From assembly GCF_020181035.1 (NCBI RefSeq), contig NZ_JAIQYY010000007.1, positions 236,589 through 300,588 of the forward strand: a stretch of 64,000 bases of DNA. The letters run 5' to 3'. The DNA comes from Streptomyces sp. CoH27. Lineage in GTDB: Bacteria > Actinomycetota > Actinomycetes > Streptomycetales > Streptomycetaceae. The notes under the pieces are model-generated. The model was given only the letters and a program-made list of their open reading frames with translations. It was not told the origin of the DNA and did not search any database. The position numbers were made by a program, and so were the translations under genes. Of this stretch, positions 8,024 to 15,891 are shown piece by piece (positions within the stretch are counted from its first letter, which is position 1; each line of letters starts with the position of its first letter).

Positions 8024-8868
8024 CCACCGACTTCCAGACGGCCCGTGAAGCCCTCGGTGCGCGCCTGCGGGAACTGCGCGCCGAGGCAGGGCTGGAAGGG
8101 AAAGATCTTGCCGCGCGTCTCGGCTGGCAGACCTCGAAGGTCAGCCGCATGCAGAACGGCAAGCAGACGCCCACCCGCAGCGACCTGAGCGTGTGGGCGC
8201 ACGCCCTTGACCGGCCGGACGTCGAGGACGAACTTCACGGCCTGCTGGCTGGCCTGGACATGAAGCAGCGCAACCGGTCCTGGCGCAAGCAGCTGGCCGG
8301 CGGCATCCGCGGCCGACAAGAGATCGCGGTCCGTCTCACCGAGAACACCCAGCAGATCCGCGCCCTCGAAGTCTCCCGGATACCAGGCTTGTTCCAGACG
8401 CCGGAATACGCGCGCGTCGTCTTCGACTCCCTCGCCGAGTTCCGCGGCATCCCTCAGACGACTGATGCGGCCGTCGAGAAGCGGATGCGCAGGCAAGAGG
8501 CCCTGTACGACCCGGAGAAGACATTCCGGTTGATCCTCTGCGAGGCCGCCCTTTATCACCGGCCCTGTCCCGTCGACGTGATGGCGCAGCAGCTCGACCG
8601 GCTCTATAACCTCGTAGGTCAGAAGCGCATAGAACTGGGGATCATCCCGTTCGGTGCGCAGCTACGTCGTACGGCTCCGCACGCGTTCTGGATCTATGAT
8701 CGCCGGTTGGTCATCGTGGAGACGATCAGCGAAGAGTTATGGCTGACCGGCGACGAGGACGTGGAGCTGTACGAGCGGGCCTGGCAGTGGTTCGACGAGT
8801 CCGCCGAGTACGGTGCCCCGGCACGGCGTCTGATCGGCCGTGCACGGGCCTCTCTCGACCTCTCGTAG
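8020..8868 (+). CDS. HTH (XRE) regulator with DUF5753-like (Scr1) C-terminal domain
   Basis: A 282-residue regulator from GTG 8020. Residues ~8-65 form an XRE helix-turn-helix (LGARLRELRAEAGLEGKDLA, LGWQTSKVSRMQNGKQTP). The rest matches DUF5753, with hallmark stretches IRALEVSRIPGLFQTPEYAR and a late FWIYDRRLVIVETI. This is the WhiJ/Scr1-like family that streptomycetes carry in many copies with DUF397 or DUF6879 partners and that influences development and antibiotic production. It is the second gene of a coupled pair. Likely targets are the GCGCGCAA repeats at 7176 and 8898-8935. Confidence 0.85.
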   Translation: MTTDFQTAREALGARLRELRAEAGLEGKDLAARLGWQTSKVSRMQNGKQTPTRSDLSVWAHALDRPDVEDELHGLLAGLDMKQRNRSWRKQLAGGIRGRQEIAVRLTENTQQIRALEVSRIPGLFQTPEYARVVFDSLAEFRGIPQTTDAAVEKRMRRQEALYDPEKTFRLILCEAALYHRPCPVDVMAQQLDRLYNLVGQKRIELGIIPFGAQLRRTAPHAFWIYDRRLVIVETISEELWLTGDEDVELYERAWQWFDESAEYGAPARRLIGRARASLDLS

Positions 8869-8897
8869 GCAATTAGGCGCAAGCCGCGCGGTAGCCC

Positions 8898-8935
8898 GCG
8901 CAATCGCGCGCAATCGGCGCGCAGGCGCGCAACTG
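8898..8935. promoter_or_regulatory. GCGCAATC / GCGCGCAACTG repeat cluster at the promoter of the 8955 gene
   Basis: Two 10-bp-spaced GCGCAATC copies (8898-8905, 8908-8915) are followed by GCGCGCAACTG (8925-8935). A -10-like TACGGT lies at 8943-8948, 6 nt before the ATG at 8955, so the repeats cover the -35 region of a probable leaderless promoter. Confidence 0.5.
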
Positions 8936-8954
8936 CCCTGCATACGGTCGGTTC

Positions 8955-9431
8955 ATGGCGACACACGTTCCCTGGGCGTCGGTGCAGGAAGGCCAGGACT
9001 GGCTACTGTCCTGCACCCCGAACCCGGAAGCCGTACAGCACGCGTGGGAGGCCGAGCAGCTGGCCGCGATCCCGGCGGGCGCCCACTTGCGCGTCGCCGA
9101 GGTAACGCTCGTCCGCTCCCTCGAAGCGATCCGGCGGCTCGGCTTCAACCCTCATGGGCCGGTGCTCGCCGATTTCCATGACGACGCCAGCTGGTGGCTG
9201 CTCCCGGCTGGCCTCACCGATGAACTCGACGACGTCCCCGGCCTCACTGTGCACCCGGCTGGCTGGGAGCTGCTGTGCCCGCCCGTCGTGCGCTCCGTCG
9301 GCGGCCGGTGGTGGGTGGCGACCCCGGACGGCTCCGGCCGGCTCACCGACCCAACCCTTCTCGCCGCCGCATTCGGCCCCGGCGGCTACCGACCCGAGCG
9401 GGAGGACGCACCGTGCCCGCGCACGCCCTGA
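8955..9431 (+). CDS. Hypothetical protein, resembles short prim-pol-like family next to HTH loci
   Basis: A 158-residue protein from ATG 8955, probably leaderless. It opens with an aromatic-rich segment (VPWASVQEGQDWLL) and has the run FHDDASWWLLPAGLTDELDD, PGLTVHPAGWELLCPP and GGRWWVATPDGSG. This resembles the N-terminal layout of streptomycete 'bifunctional primase/polymerase-like' small proteins, but the catalytic carboxylates cannot be assigned with confidence. Its 3' end overlaps the next gene by 19 bp. Role unknown. Confidence 0.5.
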   Translation: MATHVPWASVQEGQDWLLSCTPNPEAVQHAWEAEQLAAIPAGAHLRVAEVTLVRSLEAIRRLGFNPHGPVLADFHDDASWWLLPAGLTDELDDVPGLTVHPAGWELLCPPVVRSVGGRWWVATPDGSGRLTDPTLLAAAFGPGGYRPEREDAPCPRTP

Positions 9432-9613
9432 GTGAACCCGTCCACCTGCCGCTGCCCGAACCCTGGCCCGAGCCGCACAAGGGATGCGACGTCTGCGGAG
9501 CGCTCGCCACCCAACGCCTCACCTCGCAGGCGGCCGGGGACTACTCCGCGGTCACGGACTGCAACGTCGAGATCCGTGCTCACCGCTTCCCACACGTGCG
9601 GAGGAGGCGGTGA
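9413..9613 (+). CDS. Small CxxC protein, 66 aa
   Basis: GTG at 9413 is preceded by GGAGGA at 9401-9406. The 66-residue product has a KGCDVCGALATQR segment, a possible metal-binding knuckle, and a third Cys in VTDCNVEIRAH. It overlaps the upstream gene and its TGA overlaps the next GTG, so three small genes are coupled. Such tiny Cys-containing proteins are common in streptomycete accessory loci; function unknown. Confidence 0.5.
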   Translation: MPAHALSEPVHLPLPEPWPEPHKGCDVCGALATQRLTSQAAGDYSAVTDCNVEIRAHRFPHVRRRR

Positions 9614-9822
9614 GCCGCGGGGGCCGGCATTACGTGGATGCTGGCAGCGGCGTCGGGCATCTCCGCCGGATCGCCAGCGATGCCGAGTACAACCGCATTC
9701 AGCGCGCGTACCGGGCCTACATCGACCACGGCAGGGGCTGCCCCGTCTGCGCCGTCGACAGCAGCGTGTGCACTACCGCTGGCGACCTGTGGAACGTCTA
9801 CCGCGAGGCGCACGAGGAGTAG
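9610..9822 (+). CDS. Small CxxC protein, 70 aa
   Basis: GTG at 9610 overlaps the upstream stop; GGAGG lies just upstream. The 70-residue product carries GRGCPVCAVDSSVCTTAG, three cysteines in a possible zinc-binding loop, and a helical C-terminus (GDLWNVYREAHEE). Third member of the coupled small-gene run. No family recognised. Confidence 0.5.
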   Translation: MSRGGRHYVDAGSGVGHLRRIASDAEYNRIQRAYRAYIDHGRGCPVCAVDSSVCTTAGDLWNVYREAHEE

Positions 9823-10061
9823 CCCTCGTGCCCGGCGTACGCCGATCGCGTCGGGCGCCGAGGTTTCCAGCGCCGCCTGCCTCTTGCACCCCAGGCTCAA
9901 GGAGGCGGAGGGTCCCCCACCGTCTGCCTGGCCGTGGACCGGAAACCGCGGCCAGGCGCCGTGCCCCGGCGCGTACCAGCCGCCGGGCCGGAACCGTCAC
10001 GTCCCTCCGGACAGCCGGAGGGCGAACCACCACAGCCAACCGCGCTCAACGAGGAGTGCAC

Positions 10062-11486
10062 GTGCCTGGTTCGACGTTCTCCACCATCCTGAAAACCTCC
10101 GCCGGCTACATCGACATCGCGGCCAACGCGCACGGCGAGGAGAAAGCCTTCCTCGTCCTGAAGGCCCTCCAGCGGATCCGCCACAGCATCCCCCACATCG
10201 TGGAAGTCGGCCCCGGCGGGGGCTCCGCCGTCGCCTACCTCGCCTCACAACTCCCCTCCGCGCAGCACCCCGACGACGTCCGCATGACCCTGGTGGAGGT
10301 ACCCGGCGTCACCTCCGCGACGCTGGAAGAGGCCATGCACGCCTTCAACCGCGCCGGCACCTGCCGCCTGGTCACCGGCTTCGCCCAGGACGTCGGCACG
10401 ATCCTCACCGAACCGGCCGACGTCATCAGTGCCTCCGCCCTGCTGCACGAGGTGTACTCCTACGGAGGCGGCTATCACGGGCTCCATGGCGTGATCCGCA
10501 CGCTGCCCACCGTGCTGCGGCCGGGCGGCATGTTCGCCTACCGTGACGTGTACGCCGTCAAGGCCGCATCCCTGCACGACCGGGTGATGCAGACCTACAC
10601 CTCCCGGTCGTGGCTGCGGTTCCTGCGCATGTTCCTGCCGCAGTACCTCCAAGAGGGCACGCACCCGTACCACAGCGCCTCCGACCTCGTCGTCCTGCGG
10701 CAGGACTCGCGGATCGTCCCGGCCCAGAACCTCGACGAGCGCACGAGCGCGGTCGCGGCCGGCCCGGTGGGGGTCTTCCGGGAAGTGCAGCGGCACTGCA
10801 TCACGCTGCGGGATCACGTCTGGCGCTCCGGCGTCCTCGGCTTCCGGCCGTACCTTGAGGGCCCGCTCGCCGGCGACTGGATCGACGCCCGGCACGGCCA
10901 CAAGCGGGTGCACTACACAATGACGGGCATCGACTGGCTCCCGGACTCGCAGAAGACCATGCTGCTCGCTTTGAGCGAGTGCTACCTCGACCACTACACC
11001 GTCGACGGCGACATCTTCGACGAGTGCACGGACATCGCCCTGAACAGCTTCCTGGACGTCGCCGAGCGCGGCGACGGAGAGTGCGGCGACGTGTGGAAGA
11101 AGTGGGCGACCCGGGAGGGCAGGGAAACGTACGCGTACATGACGTTGGATGCCCTGCTCGCCGCGATCGCCGTGCACTCGACGGAGGCGGCGCAGGAAGA
11201 GCGTACGGTGCTGATGCCCGTCACCGCGGCGGACGTGATCCGCAGGGACCGCGCGTACTACAACCGGTACTTGCGGCGCGCGCTGCCCAACCCGTTGAAG
11301 GACGCCAAGCAGATGGTGCTCTTCTCGAATGTTCCTGTAGCCGACTCGGGGGCGTTGGCACAGGGGATGCAGGTTCTTCAGCAGTGGTGCAGCAAGGGCA
11401 GTCTGGCCCGTGTGTACTCACTACAGCCGTCCGGACGTCGACTACATGGAGACGGTGGAGTGCCTGCGGGTTCGGCGTCGCGGTGA
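10062..11486 (+). CDS. SAM-dependent methyltransferase-like protein with long C-terminal extension
   Basis: A 474-residue protein from GTG 10062 (GAGGAG at 10051-10056). The SAM-binding loop is IVEVGPGGGSAVAYLA near residue 50, followed by VLRPGGMFAYRDVYA, the usual post-motif glycine. A long C-terminal region of ~300 residues has no recognised domain. The last ~24 residues (from about 11418) look like out-of-frame sequence, because the downstream CYTH gene is read in the next frame from 11410. A single-base frame change near 11418 would join the two into one methyltransferase-CYTH protein. Confidence 0.6.
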   Translation: MPGSTFSTILKTSAGYIDIAANAHGEEKAFLVLKALQRIRHSIPHIVEVGPGGGSAVAYLASQLPSAQHPDDVRMTLVEVPGVTSATLEEAMHAFNRAGTCRLVTGFAQDVGTILTEPADVISASALLHEVYSYGGGYHGLHGVIRTLPTVLRPGGMFAYRDVYAVKAASLHDRVMQTYTSRSWLRFLRMFLPQYLQEGTHPYHSASDLVVLRQDSRIVPAQNLDERTSAVAAGPVGVFREVQRHCITLRDHVWRSGVLGFRPYLEGPLAGDWIDARHGHKRVHYTMTGIDWLPDSQKTMLLALSECYLDHYTVDGDIFDECTDIALNSFLDVAERGDGECGDVWKKWATREGRETYAYMTLDALLAAIAVHSTEAAQEERTVLMPVTAADVIRRDRAYYNRYLRRALPNPLKDAKQMVLFSNVPVADSGALAQGMQVLQQWCSKGSLARVYSLQPSGRRLHGDGGVPAGSASR

Positions 11487-11874
11487 TTTCGCCGAGGTCA
11501 CCTACAAGCCGGGGTCGACGGCGGCTACGCACAGCGCCGATGGTGTGATCTCGAAGCCGGAGACGAACGTCGTGCTGGCCAGTGCCGGGCAGGCCCCGCT
11601 GGCGGACCAGCTGCTCCAGGCGGTCGGCATGCAGCTGCTGGTGCGGGTGGAGAAGCACCGGGTCGCCTACCGCCACCCGGACTTCCCGGACGTCACGGTC
11701 AATATCGACGCGCTGGCCGGCGTTGGCAGCTTCGTGGAAACCGAGGTGCTGAGTACGGACGCAGTCGCGGCGGCCGGACTGGTCGAGCGGGTGGAGAAGG
11801 AGCTGGACATCGCCAATTGCCCGATGGTGGAGCTGCCGTACCGGGACCTGGCGATGCGCTCCACCGTCACCTGA
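11410..11874 (+). CDS. CYTH-domain protein (CyaB/thiamine-triphosphatase-like), N-terminally incomplete
   Basis: A 154-residue frame from GTG 11410. It contains central and C-terminal CYTH features: ECLRVRRRGDFAEVTYKPGS, KHRVAYRHPDFPDVTVNID, and GVGSFVETEVLS. CYTH proteins bind triphosphate substrates in a beta-tunnel and are adenylate cyclases (class IV) or triphosphatases. The first-strand ExExK motif that defines the family is not present in this frame, and no good ribosome site precedes the GTG. Both facts suggest the N-terminus is encoded in the overlapping upstream frame. Confidence 0.55.
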   Translation: MCTHYSRPDVDYMETVECLRVRRRGDFAEVTYKPGSTAATHSADGVISKPETNVVLASAGQAPLADQLLQAVGMQLLVRVEKHRVAYRHPDFPDVTVNIDALAGVGSFVETEVLSTDAVAAAGLVERVEKELDIANCPMVELPYRDLAMRSTVT

Positions 11875-11936
11875 TCCTCTGCCTCATGCGTCCCGTCCGT
11901 GTTGCACGGGCGGGACACCGCTGTTTGCGCCCTTGT

Positions 11937-12024
11937 GGCCGACCCGCATTGCCCTGACGGTGGTCGTTCATCAGGGTGGGCTTCGACGGTAAGGGGGATG
12001 AGGTGGCGCGCACGCGGGATGACC
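11937..12024. repeat. Duplicated leader, copy A
   Basis: Matches 13112-13210 in order: a CGCCCTTGT-like segment, CCCTGACGGTG (start of a small hairpin), AAGGGGGATG (ribosome site) and the first codons VARTRDD. Copy A leads into an intact 83-aa HTH-like gene. Confidence 0.7.
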
Positions 12025-12254
12025 TGTTTGGCCAGCTGCTGCTGCATGCGGCGGTGGTGTTGCATCGCGGGGTGGCGGGCCGGACGGCGCGGGAGCGGTG
12101 GCGGGCTCGGCGGGACTGGTTACTGCGGGCGGCGCATCGGCGGGGCGTTCCGGTGGAGGAGCTGTCCAACCGGATGGGGCTGTCCGCGGGCTGGATCCGG
12201 CAGGTTCTCACCGGGAAGCGGCCAGCCGAGCCGCCGGCGGTGGAGGCTGCCTGA
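12003..12254 (+). CDS. Small HTH-like protein, 83 aa
   Basis: GTG at 12003 follows AAGGGG at 11991-11996. The product starts VARTRDDLFGQLL and ends with a helix-turn-helix-like region (GVPVEELSNRMGLSAGWIRQ VLTG read across residues ~53-75), so it may bind DNA. Arg-rich middle (ERWRARRDWLLRAAHRR). A truncated second copy of its leader and first codons lies 1.2 kb downstream. Followed by a good terminator at 12266. Confidence 0.6.
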   Translation: MARTRDDLFGQLLLHAAVVLHRGVAGRTARERWRARRDWLLRAAHRRGVPVEELSNRMGLSAGWIRQVLTGKRPAEPPAVEAA

Positions 12255-12265
12255 CGGCATGCGTA

Positions 12266-12297
12266 AAGGCCCCGGCCGCGGTTGCGGTCGGGGCCTT
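12266..12297 (+). terminator. Hairpin terminator
   Basis: AAGGCCCCGGCCGC (12266-12279) pairs with GCGGTCGGGGCCTT (12284-12297); 14-bp stem with one G-T pair and a 4-nt loop, 12 bp after the stop of the HTH-like gene. Confidence 0.75.
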
Positions 12298-12772
12298 GTC
12301 GTGTTGTCGTCGCCTAGCGATTGGCCTGCGGCACAAGGATGGCCGACTATTTTCGGCCGTTCTGAGATGGAGGGTATTTCCGACTGAGCAATCTGCAGCA
12401 CACCCTGCACCACGGGAAGCGCGAGGCCAGCTAGCCTGCGCTGATTCGGTTACGGATTCTCGATTACGGCTTCTGCCCCACCGATGGGGCAGGTGACGCC
12501 GCCCGGATATCACTGCGCGCGGTCTGTCCGGATCAGTCTGTCGAGTAGCTTCGGCCCTGCGGCGTCCGAGGGTGCCGAGCCGAGAGATAACAGCAAGGTC
12601 ACAGTGGATCTTGTGGATCGTCCTTGGGGATGAGAGGAGGAACGCTGAACGCCAGAAGACTAGTAGTCACAGCGAAACGGCCGAGGTGCTGGAACACCCC
12701 GGCCGCTGTTTGACCAGCGAGTTGACCGCTCGCTGACCGATCGGAACCCCACCTACGGAAAATGGAGGCTCC
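12298..12772. other. Gene-poor stretch with hairpins
   Basis: No convincing coding frame. It is less GC-rich than its surroundings and holds two hairpins: CTGCCCCA-CCGA-TGGGGCAG at 12473-12492 and a stem at 12678-12705. No tRNA, integrase or recombination site was recognised. Confidence 0.5.
12678..12705. terminator. Terminator-like hairpin, 11-bp stem
   Basis: CGGCCGAGGTG (12678-12688) pairs with CACCCCGGCCG (12695-12705), one mismatch, 6-nt loop, followed by CTGTTT. It lies ~70 bp before the next gene; the transcript it ends is unclear. Confidence 0.5.
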
Positions 12773-13057
12773 ATGGGGAGCGTATCGCAGTCCCCACAAC
12801 CGAAGCCGACTCCGGACTACCTGCTCAACACCCCACTCCTTCAGTTGCTGGCGGAGTTCGGGGTGCGGGTGACTGTCCTGGAGAGCCAGGACTTCACGGG
12901 TTTCACTTGGGTGGATGAGAGCGGGAGGCTGTCGTTGATCCGGCCAGCGGGCCAGTCCGATGCCGTGTGGCAGGTGATCGCCCGGACGAGGCTGGCCAGG
13001 TCGTTGGGGGTGCCGTTGGCGCCTTCTTCAGAGCCGCACAGGTCGACCGGGGTGTAA
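12773..13057 (+). CDS. Hypothetical protein, 94 aa
   Basis: ATG at 12773 with GGAGG ten bases upstream. No signal peptide or membrane segment. The middle reads LLNTPLLQLLAEFGVRVTVL then SQDFTGFTWVDESGRLSLIR and WQVIARTRLARSLGVPLAP, a compact alpha/beta pattern. A perfect terminator follows 13 bp after the stop. Family not recognised. Confidence 0.55.
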   Translation: MGSVSQSPQPKPTPDYLLNTPLLQLLAEFGVRVTVLESQDFTGFTWVDESGRLSLIRPAGQSDAVWQVIARTRLARSLGVPLAPSSEPHRSTGV

Positions 13058-13069
13058 CACCAGCCCCTT

Positions 13070-13093
13070 CGCCCCCGGCTCCGGTCGGGGGCG
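13070..13093 (+). terminator. Hairpin terminator after the 94-aa gene
   Basis: CGCCCCCG (13070-13077) pairs perfectly with CGGGGGCG (13086-13093), 8-nt loop, then TTCT. Confidence 0.7.
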
Positions 13094-13111
13094 TTCTCAT
13101 GCGCCGGGTTC

Positions 13112-13210
13112 ACGCCCTTGTTGCTCCACCCTCGCTCCCCTGACGGTGTCCCGTCAGGAAGGTGTCGTTTCGATGCAAGGGGGATGGCGTGGCACGCACG
13201 CGGGATGACC
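13112..13210 (+). pseudogene. Duplicated leader, copy B, with truncated start of the HTH-like gene
   Basis: Repeats the layout of 11937-12024: CGCCCTTGT, a perfect hairpin CCTGACGG-TGTC-CCGTCAGG (13139-13158), AAGGGGGATG and GTG at 13189 encoding VARTRDD. Similarity stops after GATGACC and the frame then continues as unrelated sequence to 13353. It is the broken end of a duplicated gene. Confidence 0.65.
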
Positions 13211-13306
13211 ACGGGCCGATCTCGCGGCACGCGGGCGACCGGACACTGCCGCTCCCCGCCCCGGTCAGGCTGGCCTGCTCAATTTCCGGGTACTGCAGCT
13301 GGGGCC

Positions 13307-13963
13307 TCAGATCCCTGCCCGCGTTCGCCGCAGGACACGGAGCGAACCGGTGACGGAGACCTCCTCGAACGCCCCGGACGCGAGTGCCCGCAGATACACC
13401 CGGTACGGCGCCTGTCCGGTGAACTCGTCCTCGGGCTCCGGGAAGACGTCATGGATGACGAGGAAGCCCCCCTCGGCGACGTGCGGCGCCCAGCCCTCGT
13501 AGTCGGCGCCGGCGTGCTCGTCGGTGTGGCCGCCGTCGACGAAGACGAGGCCGAGCGGGGAGTTCCAGATCGCTGCGATCTGCGGAGAACGGCCCACGAG
13601 GGCGATCACGTGCTCCTCCAGCCCCGCCTTGAACAGCGTGCGGCGGAACGTCGGCAGCGTGTCCATCAGCCCCACCTCGGGGTCCACGGTCTCCGGATCG
13701 TGGTAGTCCCACCCCGGCTGCTGCTCCTCACTGCCCCGGTGGTGATCGACGGTCAGCGCACCGACCCCGGCCGCCCGAGCCGCGTCGGCGAGCAGCACGG
13801 TGGACCGCCCGCAGTACGTCCCGACCTCAAGCAACGGCAACCCCAGCCGCCCCGCCTCCACAGCCACCGCGTAGAGGGCCAGCCCCTCGTCCACGGGCAT
13901 GAACCCCTTGGCCGCTTCGAACGCGGCCAGGATCTCGGGCTTGGGGGTGGTGGCGGCGGACAT
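13307..13963 (-). CDS. Class I SAM-dependent O-methyltransferase-like protein
   Basis: A 218-residue protein; the ATG (complement of 13961-13963) has GAAGGA upstream. SAM motif I is LLEVGTYCGRSTVLLA, the acidic post-I residue is in ALTVDHHRGSEEQ, and FVDGGHTDEHAGADYEGW plus GGFLVIHDVF are typical of the catechol/caffeoyl-CoA O-methyltransferase-like group (Methyltransf_24). It is cytosolic and the substrate is not evident. A terminator between it and the upstream MFS gene suggests independent transcription. Convergent with the accessory block on its left. Confidence 0.8.
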   Translation of the reverse strand: MSAATTPKPEILAAFEAAKGFMPVDEGLALYAVAVEAGRLGLPLLEVGTYCGRSTVLLADAARAAGVGALTVDHHRGSEEQQPGWDYHDPETVDPEVGLMDTLPTFRRTLFKAGLEEHVIALVGRSPQIAAIWNSPLGLVFVDGGHTDEHAGADYEGWAPHVAEGGFLVIHDVFPEPEDEFTGQAPYRVYLRALASGAFEEVSVTGSLRVLRRTRAGI

Positions 13964-14007
13964 GGGGTCCTTCCGGTTCGTACGACGTTTCCGGCCACCC
14001 ATGCTGC

Positions 14008-14041
14008 CGCACCCCCGGCCACTTGTGTGACCGGGGGTGCG
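14008..14041 (-). terminator. Strong hairpin between MFS and methyltransferase genes
   Basis: CGCACCCCCGGCCAC (14008-14022) pairs with GTGACCGGGGGTGCG (14027-14041); 15-bp stem, one mismatch, TTGT loop. It lies about 105 bp after the MFS stop. Confidence 0.75.
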
Positions 14042-14145
14042 TGAATCAAGAGGCGCGGGGCTGCATCGATGTGCGGCTCCGCCGCGTGGGCGCGATCAAC
14101 CACGACGTACGCCGCAGCCGCGGACGAACAGCGCCTCCCGAGCTC

Positions 14146-15891
14146 TCAGGCGCTCACAACCTCCCCCGGCAGCGAAAGATCCAGCTCGACAGCCCGCTCC
14201 TCACCGGAATGCGTGGCGGAAGAGGCGAGCGGACCGTGCCCCGGCGCCTTGGCAGCCAGCACATATGCACCCGAGCCAGGCACTGCCAGGGCATACGTGC
14301 CGTCCGTCTCGGAGAGAGTTGCTCCGGCCTGCCGCCCCCGCCGGTCGATCAGCGTGACCTTGGCCCGCGCGACAGGAACACCGGAGGCGTCCAGAACCCG
14401 CCCGCGGAACCCCCGCAGCACCTCCTCGGCCTGCTCCAGCACGGCGTCCTCCTCACTGCTGGCCCGCAGCTGAACGTGCTGCTGAGCCGGCCGGCCGGCC
14501 TTCGGCAGGAACAGCGCCAGCAGCAGGCCCACCGCGACCGCGGCCGTGGCGATGAGGAAGGACACCCGGAAGCCGTGCATGGTCGGGATCGCGATGCCGC
14601 CCACGTTGTTCGCCGTGTTGGCCAGCACCATGCCGATGACGGCGCTCGACACCGACGTACCGATGGACCGCATCAGCGTGTTCAGGCCGTTGGCCGCGCC
14701 GGTCTCCGAGGCGGGAACGGCACCCACGATCAGCGCCGGCAAGGACGAGTACGCGAGACCGATGCCCGCGCCGAGGACGACGGACGTGACGATGGTCTGC
14801 CAGGCCGCGTCCATCAGGCCGAGGCCGCCGCCGTAGCCGAGCGCGATGATCAGCAGGCCGAGGATGAGGGTGGTCTTCGGGCCGTAGCGGGCGGACAGGC
14901 GGGCGTAGACCGGCGCCGTGAACATCATCGTCAGGCCCAGCGGGGCCACGCACAGGCCCGCGACGACCATGGACTGGCCGAGGCCGTAGCCGGTGGCCTT
15001 CGGCAGCTGGAGCAGCTGGGGCAGGACGAGCGAGACGACGTAGAAGGCGACGCCGACCATGATCGATGCGAGGTTGGTGAAGAGGACGGCCGGGCGGGCG
15101 GTGGTGCGCAGGTCGACCAGGGGCGCCTCGACCCGCAGTTCGAACAGGCCCCACAGGACGAGGACGACGACCGCCGCGCCGAACAGGCCGAGCGTGGTGC
15201 CGGAGGACCAGCCCCAGTCGCTGCCCTTGGTGATCGGGAGCAGGAGCAGCACCAGGCCGGTGGACAGGCCGAGCGCGCCCACCAGGTCGAAGGAGCCCTC
15301 GGCGCGCATCGGCGACTCGGGTACGACGATCAGGGTGAGGGTGATGGCGATGACGCCGAGGCCGGCGGCGCCGTAGAAGAGGGCGTGCCAGTTCGTGTGC
15401 TGCGCGACCAGGGCTGCGGCGGGCAGCGCGAGGCCGCCGCCGACGCCGATGGAGGAGCTCATCAGGGCCATGGCCGAGCCGAGCTTCTCGCGGGGCAGCA
15501 TGTCGCGCATGAGGCCGATGCCGAGCGGGATCGCGCCCATGGCGAAGCCCTGCAGGGTACGGCCGACGATCATGGTGAGCAGCTGGCTGGTGAGCGCGCT
15601 GACCAGGGCGCCGACCACCATGACGGCGAGGCTGAGGATCAGCATCCGCCGCTTGCCGTACAGGTCGCCGAGGCGGCCCATGATCGGGGTGGCGACGGCG
15701 CCGGACAGCAGGGTCGAGGTCAGGACCCAGGTGGCGTTGCTGGGGGCGGTGCTCAGCAGCTGCGGCAGGTCCTTGATGACCGGCACGAGCAGTGTCTGCA
15801 TCACCGCGACGACGATGCCCGCGAAGGCGAGCACGGGCACTACGGCCCCGCTCGCCCTCCGAGCCGGCTGGTCGGTGGTCGTGTGGGTCAT
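14146..15891 (-). CDS. DHA2-type MFS transporter with C-terminal carboxypeptidase-regulatory-like domain
   Basis: A 581-residue inner-membrane exporter of the 14-TM drug:proton antiporter group. The ATG (complement of 15889-15891) follows GGGGAGG. Motif A is GRLGDLYGKRRMLI and motif C-like GIGLAYSSLPALI. After the last TM segment (~residue 480) there is an acidic linker (SSEEDAVLEQAEEVL) and a cytosolic beta-sandwich (FRGRVLDASGVPVARAKVTL, TDGTYALAVPGSGAY), the carboxypeptidase-D regulatory-like fold. That extra domain is rare in MFS proteins outside actinomycetes. Substrate unknown. The dyad CTGACCC-T-GGGTCAG 109 bp upstream may be a repressor site. Confidence 0.85.
   Translation of the reverse strand: MTHTTTDQPARRASGAVVPVLAFAGIVVAVMQTLLVPVIKDLPQLLSTAPSNATWVLTSTLLSGAVATPIMGRLGDLYGKRRMLILSLAVMVVGALVSALTSQLLTMIVGRTLQGFAMGAIPLGIGLMRDMLPREKLGSAMALMSSSIGVGGGLALPAAALVAQHTNWHALFYGAAGLGVIAITLTLIVVPESPMRAEGSFDLVGALGLSTGLVLLLLPITKGSDWGWSSGTTLGLFGAAVVVLVLWGLFELRVEAPLVDLRTTARPAVLFTNLASIMVGVAFYVVSLVLPQLLQLPKATGYGLGQSMVVAGLCVAPLGLTMMFTAPVYARLSARYGPKTTLILGLLIIALGYGGGLGLMDAAWQTIVTSVVLGAGIGLAYSSLPALIVGAVPASETGAANGLNTLMRSIGTSVSSAVIGMVLANTANNVGGIAIPTMHGFRVSFLIATAAVAVGLLLALFLPKAGRPAQQHVQLRASSEEDAVLEQAEEVLRGFRGRVLDASGVPVARAKVTLIDRRGRQAGATLSETDGTYALAVPGSGAYVLAAKAPGHGPLASSATHSGEERAVELDLSLPGEVVSA

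Noticed and set aside
12298..12772. Possible tRNA or attachment site
   Set aside because: Hairpins present but no cloverleaf, no CCA-end and no integrase nearby.
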